A stretch of 64,000 nucleotides of DNA from Fibrobacter sp. UWB13 (GCF_900177805.1 NZ_FXAX01000001.1:1736001-1800000); one strand, 5' to 3'. Shown: positions 52,934 to 60,132, numbered from the stretch's first letter. The notes: a model not told the origin generated them from the letters alone. A program made the numbers and translations.

Positions 52934-53932
52934 TTATTTATCGGCTTTAGTTGCCAGCGTCTTTTGTAATTCCAATATTTTTTCTTTAGGTAGATGCGAA
53001 TACTTTACGATTTCTTCGATTGGCTTGTCATCAGCGAGCATGTCAAGCGCAGTTGCCGTACGCTCTTTATCACGCCCTTGTTCTGCTCCCTTTTCGAAGC
53101 TTTCATCAATAGCATCACTATATGCATAGAGAAAATCTTTCATATTCGCCTGCCTGATTAAGAGTTCGTCGCTTGCCGTATCACATTCAATTCGCCTTAG
53201 AGCATCTTCGAAAGTGGGATTATCGAATTCCGGTAGCGAACTTGAAGATCCTGCATTCTTCAGTATGTAAAGCCAACGGTCTTCATCCGTTTCGAGTTTG
53301 TCTTTTGACTTGTCAAACTTGGTAAGGTCTACAATAATATACTTATTTTTCGTAGAAATGGGAATGCAGCTTTCCTTGCCGACACTGGACAGGTTATAAA
53401 GGCCGACTTCATCTCTATAAACATTCTCCATAAACTGAACAGGGTAATCCATAATCCAAATAGAATAGATTTCTGGTAATTTGTAGCGGAACCTTTTCTT
53501 TTTGGCGTCAGGCATATTCTGAAAGTCTATTTCTTTATTGTAGTCGTTCTTCGCTCGCAATAACAAAAAAGCATTGTATATCATCATTCGGTCAATGTAA
53601 TCGTTCAATTTGAGCTTTTGCATTTCAACATCAATTCGCTTTCCGGCTTTGGTCTTGGCTCCTATATCAAACTTAACACGGTATGGTTCTGGCAAATGAA
53701 AAACTTCATCCTGTTGAACGGTATAAGTCAGCGAATGAATCGCATTTTCGCCTTCAAAATGCAGAATTGCGTTCAGAAAGTTCACGAGCGCATCTTCGCT
53801 GTCAAGCAGAGCCCTAAATGCGGGATCGCATCGAGGATCCAGGTATTTTTGCCCCTCAAATTTTTTTCTAGCGCTTTCAACATCATTTATACGGTCATAT
53901 GTTTCGAATAAGGATTCGTCATCTATATTCAT
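52934..53932 (-). CDS. Rpn family PD-(D/E)XK nuclease (recombination-promoting nuclease/transposase-like)
   Basis: The protein of about 332 residues from the ATG at 53932 (SD GGAG) has the Rpn-type nuclease core. KYLDPRCDPAFRALLDSEDALVNFLNAIL is followed by VKFDIGAKTKAGKRIDVEMQ (D...E-x-Q) and YIDRMMIYNAFLLL. A C-terminal AYSDAIDESFEKGAEQGRDKERTATALDMLADDKPIEEIVKYSHLPKEKI tail is typical. Rpn proteins of E. coli increase RecA-independent recombination and cut DNA. The gene lies between pilin copies 1 and 2, so a part in cassette shuffling is conceivable but unproven. Confidence 0.85.
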   Translation of the reverse strand: MNIDDESLFETYDRINDVESARKKFEGQKYLDPRCDPAFRALLDSEDALVNFLNAILHFEGENAIHSLTYTVQQDEVFHLPEPYRVKFDIGAKTKAGKRIDVEMQKLKLNDYIDRMMIYNAFLLLRAKNDYNKEIDFQNMPDAKKKRFRYKLPEIYSIWIMDYPVQFMENVYRDEVGLYNLSSVGKESCIPISTKNKYIIVDLTKFDKSKDKLETDEDRWLYILKNAGSSSSLPEFDNPTFEDALRRIECDTASDELLIRQANMKDFLYAYSDAIDESFEKGAEQGRDKERTATALDMLADDKPIEEIVKYSHLPKEKILELQKTLATKADK

Positions 53933-54075
53933 CCTAAAATCTCCATTTTTTGAACGAAGAAACATTCTCCATCCATATAGTTAACACGCTTTTTTGGAGA
54001 TTTTGGTTCACCTGTTTTTGAAAAACTTTTGTAAAAATAGGTTTAAGCGCCTGAAAGATTCTGCTATGATATAAC

Positions 54076-54103
54076 AAAAGCCTACTCTTTCGAGTAGGCT
54101 TTT
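54076..54103 (-). terminator. Hairpin 3' of pilin copy 2
   Basis: AAAAGCCTACTC-TTTC-GAGTAGGCTTTT keeps the outer AAAAGC/GCTTTT of the other copies but has a different, still fully paired inner stem. Confidence 0.75.
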
Positions 54104-54127
54104 GAAGTTTTTTACTAAATCAGACGA

Positions 54128-54496
54128 TTAGTCGTGGCTGATGTTCTTAAAGTTTGCGGTCAAAGAGGAACATGCTGTTCCGCCATCGATGGAAGCTCAA
54201 AACTTAAGAGTTGCACCCGTGCCCGCAGCAGCAATCTTAACATGCCAAACAGAATTAATTGGGCAGTCGTTCAAAGCTGTTTTTGCCTTGGCTTCCCAAG
54301 CATCTACAAGTGTACCGCCTAATGCATTAACCATGATGGAGCCATTATTTGTACCGAGGAATTTATTTTCATAAATAAACACGTTAGTGTTGTAGCTTTC
54401 TGAACTTGTTTTAGCACCCGGAGCAATATAGCCGATATTTTCCCACTTGCCTGCTGCACCAGTTTCGGCTGCATATGCATCCTGCAACTTCACGTA
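54128..54496 (-). pseudogene. Partial (silent-cassette-like) pilin copy 2
   Basis: The minus-strand copy begins Y-V-K-L-Q-D-A-Y-A-A-E-T-G-A-A-G-K-W and runs in one frame to ANFKNISHD and TAA. It has a single internal TGA (54197-54199) between GATLKF and ASIDGGTACSSLTANF. It is 123 codons and has no leader or N-terminal helix. The 5' junction coincides with that of the other copies and its upstream sequence is unrelated to theirs. ETGAAGKWENIGYIAPGAK is closest to copy 3. Confidence 0.82.
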
Positions 54497-54654
54497 GGAA
54501 GTGGTGTAAAAATTGGGTATTTATGCAAAAAAAACGTTTTTTACAATATTATATGGTCTTAAAAACGGTTCCCTTTTAGGGAAAATCCAAAAATGACCAA
54601 CAAAAGCAATATAGCCAGCCGACTTAAACTAGTTGTTTTGTTTATATTTATAGT

Positions 54655-54798
54655 ATGACGAAGATGGAAATGAAATCTTTGCAAAAAAAAGCGAAAGCGG
54701 CATACGAAGCGATGTTGCATTTTCCTGTTTATAACGAAAATAGGTTCCGCAGGATTAACAACTTGCCCAAATTGTCAACGAAACAACTTTCGAAATGA
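54655..54798 (+). other. Short open frame of 47 codons, doubtful
   Basis: A frame starting MTKMEMKSLQKKAKAAYEAMLHF lies between pilin copy 2 and the HipA-like remnant. There is no clear ribosome binding site and no family that I recognise. It may be a decayed or chance frame. Confidence 0.2.
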
Positions 54799-54825
54799 AT
54801 GAAAGTTCCTTTTTTTTCATTGCAA

Positions 54826-54948
54826 GAGACACCGTTAACAGTGTCATGTGATGATTGATTCACCGAGAAGCGTCTTTCGCAGATGAACATGATAAAGAAC
54901 GTCCAATGCGAACGAATTCTCGACTTTGACTCAGAGTGGGAATTTTAA
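54826..54948 (+). pseudogene. C-terminal remnant of a HipA-like kinase gene
   Basis: The plus strand reads ETPLTVSCDD, stop, FTEKRLSQMNMIKNVQCERI, LDFDSEWEF and stop. This is nearly identical to the last 40 or so residues of the HipA-like kinase at 57609 (ETPLSVPCDDKFTEKRLSQMNMI...). It is in the opposite orientation and has an extra stop. So a second copy of that gene once lay here; only its end survives, overlapping the hipA 3' end by 18 bases. Confidence 0.7.
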
Positions 54949-56178
54949 ATTCTTCAAAACAGATTTTTCAACAGCCTCTAACGTTTGTCCATGCTCTTTT
55001 AACGACAAGTCTTCTTTGAGTCTTTCGAACGCATCGGCAACATTTTCGGCTATATCAGAATAGCAATCTAGAATTGTTTTTGACTTTAACCCCATTTCTT
55101 CAGCAAGCAAACCAAAATCGTCAAGATTGACTTTCTTGATTTCGTAATGTTTGCCAACCTTCATTGAAAATTTACGAGTCAAATTGGGGTAAACGATGGT
55201 ACAGACTGCATCATAAATCGGAGCAAGGCGAATGGTCCCATCGCGAAACAGTAAAGAATAATTTTTTCCGTGGGCGTCACAATTTCCGATAATAAGGTTA
55301 AAAACAACATATCGTAAAAAGTTTCTTGTTTCTAGCAGAGGAATAGTCGTCTTTTCTTTAATGAGCTTATAGATATCAGCAATGCCAGGGCCTCCATCAT
55401 TCTGATATTTTCTATCACTCAAAATTCCAAGAGCTTGGCACATATCTTCTTGATGAATTCGCGAGAAACAGTTCTCATCACGAATCCTGTCATAACGATT
55501 AATCAAAAGAAATTCCACATCGCCAATTCGCTTGAGCTCCATCTTTGAAGTCGGTAACCCACAGTATTCAGCAAGCTTGGTACAGATATATTCGTTCGCG
55601 GCCAAGCTAGATAATTCACCACTACCAGTAGGCTTGACGATATGCGTTGATGGAGCCCCGTTCTTTGGCAAATAATATTTCCCGTCAACATAAGTTAGCG
55701 GTAATTTTTCCTGAGCACCTGCTAATGATAGACGAAGTTTTTCTTTTGCCTTCAACAGTGGTCGAGTGTTAATATTCGTAATGTATTCGGCAAGTTTTTT
55801 TTCAGAGAGTGAATCGTAATTTTGGGAAGAAAATTCATAAACGTTTTTTGTTTTATTTTCTTCGCCATCTGGTAAAATTGAAACAAGTCCCGCACACTCG
55901 CCACCAAGCTCTTGCAATAGCTTGAGCGTGCTTGTTTCAGAAATGTGCAAATAATCAGAAATTCTTCTCTTTACATCGCCCTCAGGAAGAAGTCCTTCAA
56001 AAAACGGAAGACATTCTCTCTGCGTAAATTCATTTGCCCCCAAAGGCAACGATAAGGAAATAGGTGGATGTCCTGCATTTAAATATATGGAATCATACGA
56101 AAAAACGACACCTTTGTCGGCTGTAGATGTCAAATGCCCTGCAAGATTTTCGCCCAAATAAACCGCTAATTTCATCAC
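54931..56178 (-). CDS. hipA: HipA family serine/threonine kinase toxin
   Basis: The 415-residue protein has the HipA N-terminal domain (YLGENLAGHLTSTADKGVVFSYDSIYL...PPISLSLPL and FFEGLLPEG). The kinase core includes SLAGAQEKLPL, STHIVKP, catalytic INxxxNCDAHGKNYSLL (equivalent of the NxDxHxxN loop) and LAPIYDAVC. HipA kinases phosphorylate a translation factor or tRNA synthetase and induce dormancy. It overlaps hipB by ATGA. Length is normal. Confidence 0.93.
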   Translation of the reverse strand: MMKLAVYLGENLAGHLTSTADKGVVFSYDSIYLNAGHPPISLSLPLGANEFTQRECLPFFEGLLPEGDVKRRISDYLHISETSTLKLLQELGGECAGLVSILPDGEENKTKNVYEFSSQNYDSLSEKKLAEYITNINTRPLLKAKEKLRLSLAGAQEKLPLTYVDGKYYLPKNGAPSTHIVKPTGSGELSSLAANEYICTKLAEYCGLPTSKMELKRIGDVEFLLINRYDRIRDENCFSRIHQEDMCQALGILSDRKYQNDGGPGIADIYKLIKEKTTIPLLETRNFLRYVVFNLIIGNCDAHGKNYSLLFRDGTIRLAPIYDAVCTIVYPNLTRKFSMKVGKHYEIKKVNLDDFGLLAEEMGLKSKTILDCYSDIAENVADAFERLKEDLSLKEHGQTLEAVEKSVLKNLKFPL

Positions 56179-56393
56179 TTAGCCCCATTCTCAGATAGTT
56201 GCAAATTCAAGCCCAGCATTTTCAAGACTTGAAGTGTTTTTCCCAAGTGAATGGAGTCTTTTCCGTTCTCCAATTCAGAAAGAAAACGGGTACCGACTCC
56301 ACAAAATGCAGCGCATTCGGCCTGAGTAAAACCCAGACTTTTCCGGCGAGCCCTAATCTGCGATGAAAGGTCTTTGAGCGATTGAATTTTCAT
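56175..56393 (-). CDS. hipB: HipB-type XRE family antitoxin
   Basis: The 72-residue protein is a helix-turn-helix regulator: KDLSSQIRARRKSLGFTQAECAAFCGVGTRFLSELENGKDSIHLGKTLQVLKMLGLNLQL. It neutralises HipA and represses the operon. A palindromic operator lies between the -35 and -10 elements upstream. The -10 ends only 6 bases before the ATG, so the mRNA should be leaderless or nearly so. Confidence 0.9.
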   Translation of the reverse strand: MKIQSLKDLSSQIRARRKSLGFTQAECAAFCGVGTRFLSELENGKDSIHLGKTLQVLKMLGLNLQLSENGAK

Positions 56394-56399
56394 GCTCTA

Positions 56400-56428
56400 A
56401 ATATAATATTCCCGAACGGGAAAATCAA
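56400..56428 (-). promoter_or_regulatory. hipBA promoter with operator in the spacer
   Basis: On the minus strand, TTGATT (56428-56423) and TATATT (56405-56400) are 17 bases apart. The spacer contains the palindrome TTCCCGTTCGGGAA (56409-56422 on the plus strand as TTCCCGAACGGGAA). Binding there would block RNA polymerase. Confidence 0.7.
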
Positions 56429-56457
56429 TATTTCGTCATGCGGCAAATTAAAAAATA

Positions 56458-56471
56458 TTCCCGAACGGGAA
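56458..56471. promoter_or_regulatory. Second hipBA operator copy
   Basis: An identical TTCCCGAACGGGAA palindrome lies 49 bases further upstream of hipB. Identical flanks (AATA on the left, AAA on the right) suggest that both are true HipB sites. Confidence 0.65.
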
Positions 56472-56656
56472 AATGTAAGATGCCATAAAACATATTTGTT
56501 TTTTATCATAGAAATATGTTGCCTGAATTCTTTGGATTACCCGTTCTGCTCTTGGAAAAAGTTTGTTGAGGTGAAGTAGTTTTTTGTAATCTATCTAGTG
56601 TAAGCAAGTAGCAAACAACAAAAAACGCTAAATAACAGAAATGGTTATGATATAAC

Positions 56657-56684
56657 AAAAGCCTTCCCGAAAGGGAAGGCTTTT
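56657..56684 (-). terminator. Hairpin 3' of pilin copy 3
   Basis: AAAAGCCTTCCC-GAAA-GGGAAGGCTTTT follows copy 3 on the minus strand. It is the third version of the same 3' flank element. Confidence 0.75.
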
Positions 56685-56711
56685 GAAGTTCTTTATCAAC
56701 TCAGACAATGA

Positions 56712-57092
56712 TTATTCATGACCAATGTTTGAGAAGTTTGCAGTCAAAGAAGTACAATCGGTCTTGGTTCCACCATTCGGATCGACGTCAGCAGTATAAC
56801 TTACAGAAGCACCATTGCCAGACTTGTTGAACTTAATAAACCAAAAACTGGAAATTTTGCAATCATTCAAAGCTGTTTTAGCTGTTGCTCTCCAACCTTC
56901 TGTTTCGGAATTGATAGAACCAACCATGGTTGAACCATCGTTAGCACCATTGAACGAATTGGTATAGTCAAAAACTGTGGTAGAGTAGCTTTCAGAACTA
57001 TTGTTCTGCTTTGCACCCGGAGCGATATAACCAATGTTAGCCCACTTACCAACAGCACCAGTTTCGGCTGCATAAGCATCCTGCAACTTCAC
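56712..57092 (-). pseudogene. Partial (silent-cassette-like) pilin copy 3, fully open
   Basis: From V-K-L-Q-D-A-Y-A-A-E-T-G-A-V-G-K-W it reads without interruption to ANFSNIGHE and TAA (56712), about 127 codons. The frame extends upstream to 57155 through sequence unrelated to pilins (…NNNHIH), so there is no leader, helix or ribosome binding site. Variable parts are NNSSESYSTTVFDYTNSFNGANDGST and NKSGNGASVSYTADVDPNGGTKTDC. An intact frame without a start is what a donor cassette would look like. Confidence 0.8.
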
Positions 57093-57143
57093 GTGTATAT
57101 GGTTATTATTGACCATTTTACTCATTTTTATATATTTCTCTAT

Positions 57144-57356
57144 ATGGAAAAGCAAATAATATGGACTGTGGCTGCTATTAGCGAATTTGCGAAAGCCAAA
57201 GCGCTTTCGGTAAAGCAGGCTTTTAATTATCTGAGCCTTTTTAAGGGGATGGATTTTTTAGAAGCTCACTATGGGGCTGAACATTTGCTTTCATTCGACG
57301 ATACCGTAGAAGATTTGACCGCAATCTGTCAAAGAAACGGAGGTCAGATTCAATGA
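57144..57356 (+). CDS. DUF3791 family protein
   Basis: The 70-residue protein (MEKQIIWTVAAISEFAKAKALSVKQAFNYLSLFKGMDFLEAHYGAEHLLSFDDTVEDLTAICQRNGGQIQ) has the complete DUF3791 pattern, including the SFDDTVEDLTAIC helix. It corresponds to the first gene of DUF3791/DUF3990 modules. Its upstream sequence abuts the 5' edge of pilin copy 3 on the other strand. Its stop overlaps a strong start site for a gene that is now missing. Confidence 0.7.
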   Translation: MEKQIIWTVAAISEFAKAKALSVKQAFNYLSLFKGMDFLEAHYGAEHLLSFDDTVEDLTAICQRNGGQIQ

Positions 57357-57376
57357 TGTTGTGCTGTGATTTTTAA
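57353..57376 (+). pseudogene. Stub of a deleted DUF3990 gene
   Basis: The sequence GGAGGT lies 8 bases before an ATG that overlaps the DUF3791 stop (ATGA), but the frame ends after seven codons (MMLCCDF). In the modules at 36.4-37.2 kb and 63.4-64 kb a DUF3990 gene stands at this place, before the small third gene. The stub is best explained by loss of the DUF3990 gene. Confidence 0.5.
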
Positions 57377-57378
57377 GT

Positions 57379-57612
57379 ATGATGCCAAAACAAGAATTTC
57401 TAGTTGAGGGAATTGTCAGCGACATGGCTAAATGGCTGATGGAAGAACGTAGTATTTCTCTACAGTCGGCATTGAGCCTCATCTACAACTCAAAAACTTT
57501 TGAATTGCTACAAAATCCATCAACAGGCCTTTGTACGGAAAGTTCCGCCTACAATTACGATTTGCTAGATTCTGAATTAAAGAACGGGAAATTAATTCAA
57601 ACGGAAATTTAA
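57379..57612 (+). CDS. Small third gene of a DUF3791/DUF3990-type module
   Basis: The 77-residue helical protein contains ISLQSALSLIYNSKTFELLQNPSTGLCTESSAYNYDLL. It is clearly related to the protein at 63428 (METAFNFVYKSKIFDSLNDPSTGLRARSADYIYEF) and more distantly to 36193. In the other two modules it follows the DUF3990 gene directly; here that gene is gone. Its stop overlaps the convergent HipA-like gene by 4 bases. Confidence 0.6.
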   Translation: MMPKQEFLVEGIVSDMAKWLMEERSISLQSALSLIYNSKTFELLQNPSTGLCTESSAYNYDLLDSELKNGKLIQTEI

Positions 57613-58766
57613 AATTTCCACTTTGAATCAAAACCAAGAATTCGTTCGCATTGAACGTTCTTTATCATGTTCATCTGCGAAAGACGCTTTTCGGTGAATT
57701 TGTCATCACACGGGACGGATAGCGGAGTTTCGCGTATTTCCTCTACGCATTTTTTGATTTCAGACGTGAGAATTGCACGGGCTGGAGCAACGTAATCACT
57801 ACCGATTACAGGGCCTCGCTTCGACAGGTATTCGTCAAAGTCCGGTTTTGATCCGTCTGCGCGTACGCCAAAATCAAAGCCATCTTCGGCAAGAGGGACA
57901 AAAGCCATATTAAAGTCAAAACACGGATTCATTGCAGTGCGTTCAAAGGTTTCATTGTTCACTAAGAAACCGAAATTTCCAAAATGCCTATCAGAATTCA
58001 ACGTAATGCAATCCGCCACGACCATACGGCGGAATTCGTCTTCGCAATTAAATTCGCGATAAATTTCAAGAGTTTCGGGAAGTCCGTATTTCACACCATT
58101 CTTCAAGAAAAGGCTAACAGGTTTATAACCACATGCCTGACTTGTAAAAATTTTGCAATCGGAAACAACTCGACCATCATATTTTCGCAAATCGTATTTT
58201 ACCGAATTACAAATTTTTTCAAAGACCTGACTTGCAAGAACTTCACCATAGGGCTCTAATCCCGCGTTCCTAGCTCCTGAGCTACCCGTTTTTATAAGAT
58301 GAATTCCATCTTTTTCATTCAGCCAGCATTTGTCGTAGGCGCCGTCGGTAGTGAGTTCAGGAGACGTTGTGGACATCTGAATTCCAAACAACCCATTTCC
58401 ATCAAAAGATAGCTTCGAAATTACTTCATCAAAGCGATTTTCATACAGATTTACATCTTTCCAAGAAATATTTTCACGTTCGCTTTTTACCCAAAGCGTG
58501 TCGGTTAAAGAGAGGCAATGCGTAAGAGCAATAAAACCGCTTTTTGTTTTACCACCGCATAATTCCAGTATTTTATTCACGTGGCTACGGTGTTTTGCCG
58601 CACTTCTGTTCGCAACCCATGTAGAAAGCGGATCACACCAGAATGGTAAGGCTGCATATGTTTTAACGATTTTGCAAAATTCAAGTTCACCTTCACCTTC
58701 GATGATGAAGTCACAAAGGGGAGTTTCCTTATTTATAAGAGTGTAGGTTAAATTTTGCATAGCCAT
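57609..58766 (-). CDS. HipA/CtkA-like protein kinase
   Basis: The protein of about 385 residues from the ATG at 58766 (MAMQNLTYTLINKETPLCDF) has a HipA-like kinase fold. WLNEKDGIHLIKTGSSGARNAGLEPYGEVLAS is the ATP-lysine region. VVADCITLNSDRHFGNFGFLVN is the catalytic loop with D-R-H-x-G-N-x-G, and NPCFDFNMAF carries the metal-binding Asp. It resembles the single-domain HipA/CtkA kinases rather than canonical HipA. It may belong with the DUF3791 genes, which converge on it. Confidence 0.78.
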   Translation of the reverse strand: MAMQNLTYTLINKETPLCDFIIEGEGELEFCKIVKTYAALPFWCDPLSTWVANRSAAKHRSHVNKILELCGGKTKSGFIALTHCLSLTDTLWVKSERENISWKDVNLYENRFDEVISKLSFDGNGLFGIQMSTTSPELTTDGAYDKCWLNEKDGIHLIKTGSSGARNAGLEPYGEVLASQVFEKICNSVKYDLRKYDGRVVSDCKIFTSQACGYKPVSLFLKNGVKYGLPETLEIYREFNCEDEFRRMVVADCITLNSDRHFGNFGFLVNNETFERTAMNPCFDFNMAFVPLAEDGFDFGVRADGSKPDFDEYLSKRGPVIGSDYVAPARAILTSEIKKCVEEIRETPLSVPCDDKFTEKRLSQMNMIKNVQCERILGFDSKWKF

Positions 58767-58770
58767 ATAT

Positions 58771-58799
58771 GATATAGAATATTTCGGAAAAGAAGTCAA
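58771..58799 (-). promoter_or_regulatory. Promoter of the HipA-like kinase gene
   Basis: On the minus strand, TTGACT and TATATC are 17 bases apart. The -10 ends 4 bases before the ATG at 58766, so the message is probably leaderless. Confidence 0.5.
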
Positions 58800-58829
58800 T
58801 AGAGTCAATTTTTCTAGAGTCTATCATTT

Positions 58830-58880
58830 CAATAGTACGCAAAGTAAAAAAATGATCTAATCACCAATAGTGCGTAAGGT
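58830..58880. promoter_or_regulatory. Pair of direct repeats upstream of the HipA-like kinase
   Basis: CAATAGTACGCAAAG (58830) and CAATAGTGCGTAAGG (58865) lie 35 bases apart, about 30 bases beyond the -35 element. They are similar to the pair at 49387/49423. Confidence 0.4.
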
Positions 58881-58937
58881 ATTTTTCAAAATAATTGAGC
58901 AAAAATGAGCGAAGTGACACAATATTTAGCCATATCC

Positions 58938-59232
58938 TTCATGAAGTTGCAGGATACATACGTTTCTGAAAGCAATGTTGTCGCGAACTGAACTAGAATT
59001 GGTTACAAAATGGAATCCAAAGCCAATTTCACTTACGCTGGTTAAACTGCTACCGACAATGGTGGTACGACAACTCTTGCATTTTTGACAGTAAATATGA
59101 TTGTTGGCAGGAAGAAAAAAAGTTACACTCAACGACTGTACTGAAGCAGACAAGTGCAAATGGCAGCTTCAGATGAATTCTTCTGATGGCGGAAATGGCA
59201 TCGCATACACTCCGGCATTGTACGCAAATTAG
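58938..59232 (+). pseudogene. Partial (silent-cassette-like) pilin copy 4, decayed
   Basis: It starts M-K-L-Q-D-T-Y-V-S-E-S at the same point as the other copies. It then shows stops after SNVVAN and FTYAG and a frame change before VTLNDC, and ends WQLQMNSSDGGNGIAYTPALYAN. DTYVSE is nearest to the complete pilin (DAYVSETG). It is shorter and more damaged than copies 1-3 and lacks their 3' hairpin. Confidence 0.7.
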
Positions 59233-59317
59233 ACCCGCTACTCCATCTTTCACGAAGTTGGACTCAGCTGTAGCTGGCACAATGCAATATATTTGCAAAA
59301 AACAAACCGATTACACA

Positions 59318-59345
59318 CAAAAAAACCCACCAAATGGCGGGTTTC
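59318..59345 (-). terminator. Terminator of the complete pilin gene
   Basis: On the minus strand AAACCCGCC-ATTT-GGTGGGTTT (one mismatch) is followed by TTTTG, 27 bases after the pilin stop. It is unlike the hairpin of the partial copies. Confidence 0.75.
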
Positions 59346-59371
59346 TTCTTTTGTTTTAAACAATGTTTAAA

Positions 59372-59884
59372 TTACATTGTGCCCTGACGGAGGTTGATGA
59401 ACTGCGGAGTCAGCACAGAGCATTCAGAATCCATATCAGAGGTGTTGGAACCTGCAGCGCCCTTCTTGATGCCTGCGCCCCAGTTAAGACCATTGGCATC
59501 GCCGTTCTTCTTTACGTAAAGAGTCCATGTAGAGTTTGCAGTGCAGTCATTCAAACCAACACGAGCTTTTGCTTCCCATGCTGCTGTAGCAGAAGTCGGA
59601 ATTGCGACAGAAATATCAGTTCCAGTAACCTTATCTGCATAATCAAAGGACGGAGTCTGAGTATTCATCGTATAACCAATAGCATTCCACTTTCCGATAT
59701 ACAGACCGGTTTCGCTTACATAAGCATCCTGCAGCTTCACGTATTCACCGGCAGCCGGACCGACTTCAGAGGCCTTGGACTTAGCGATCATACCGAACAG
59801 TTTCGGCACTGCGACGGCGGCGAGAATGCCCATGATCACGATAACGACCATCAATTCAATAAGGGTAAAACCTTGCTTCTTCAT
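59372..59884 (-). CDS. Type IV pilin, complete copy (major-pilin candidate)
   Basis: The 170-residue prepilin starts MKKQG/FTLIELMVVIVIMGILAAVAVPKLF, with the prepilin peptidase site after Gly5 and Glu5 in the mature protein. The spine helix continues to GEYVKLQDAYVSETG, the point at which all four partial copies begin. The head contains GLNDC and DSEC, a likely disulfide pair. SD AAGGAG lies 8 bases before the ATG; the frame runs to 59911. A promoter with three iterons precedes it and a terminator follows, so this is the expressed copy. Type IV pili act in adhesion and motility. Confidence 0.93.
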   Translation of the reverse strand: MKKQGFTLIELMVVIVIMGILAAVAVPKLFGMIAKSKASEVGPAAGEYVKLQDAYVSETGLYIGKWNAIGYTMNTQTPSFDYADKVTGTDISVAIPTSATAAWEAKARVGLNDCTANSTWTLYVKKNGDANGLNWGAGIKKGAAGSNTSDMDSECSVLTPQFINLRQGTM

Positions 59885-59949
59885 AGTGTGTTCTCCTTGT
59901 TTTTGTGACACATTCTTGTTTTGAGCGTTATTGCTCGTTTACATTCAGT

Positions 59950-59978
59950 AATATATCCACTTTTTTTCCGAAAAGCAA
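59950..59978 (-). promoter_or_regulatory. Promoter of the complete pilin gene
   Basis: On the minus strand, TTGCTT (59978-59973) and TATATT (59955-59950) are separated by 17 bases. This leaves a leader of about 60 bases before the ATG at 59884. Confidence 0.6.
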
Positions 59979-59981
59979 CAC

Positions 59982-60011
59982 TTTTGTCAAACTTTTGTCA
60001 CGTTTTTGTCA
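59982..60011 (-). repeat. Three 11-bp iterons upstream of the pilin promoter
   Basis: TGACAAAA occurs three times on the minus strand with exact 11-base spacing (plus-strand TTTTGTCA at 59982, 59993, 60004), ending 3 bases before the -35. A related TGTCACAAAAAC lies in the leader. Helical phasing suggests an activator or repressor array. Confidence 0.6.
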
Positions 60012-60132
60012 TGACTCAGTATATTCCAACTTAAAAGTGCCGTTTTTCGCAAAATTTCGCAAATATTAACCAAACTTTCCGATGAACTATATATAGATAA
60101 TTTTTTACGAAAAAGGGATTTTCATCTGTTTT

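Noticed and set aside
52509-59232. Pilin fragments as minor pilins expressed in their own right
   Set aside because: They lack the prepilin leader, hydrophobic helix and any start site at the boundary, so they cannot enter a pilus as such.
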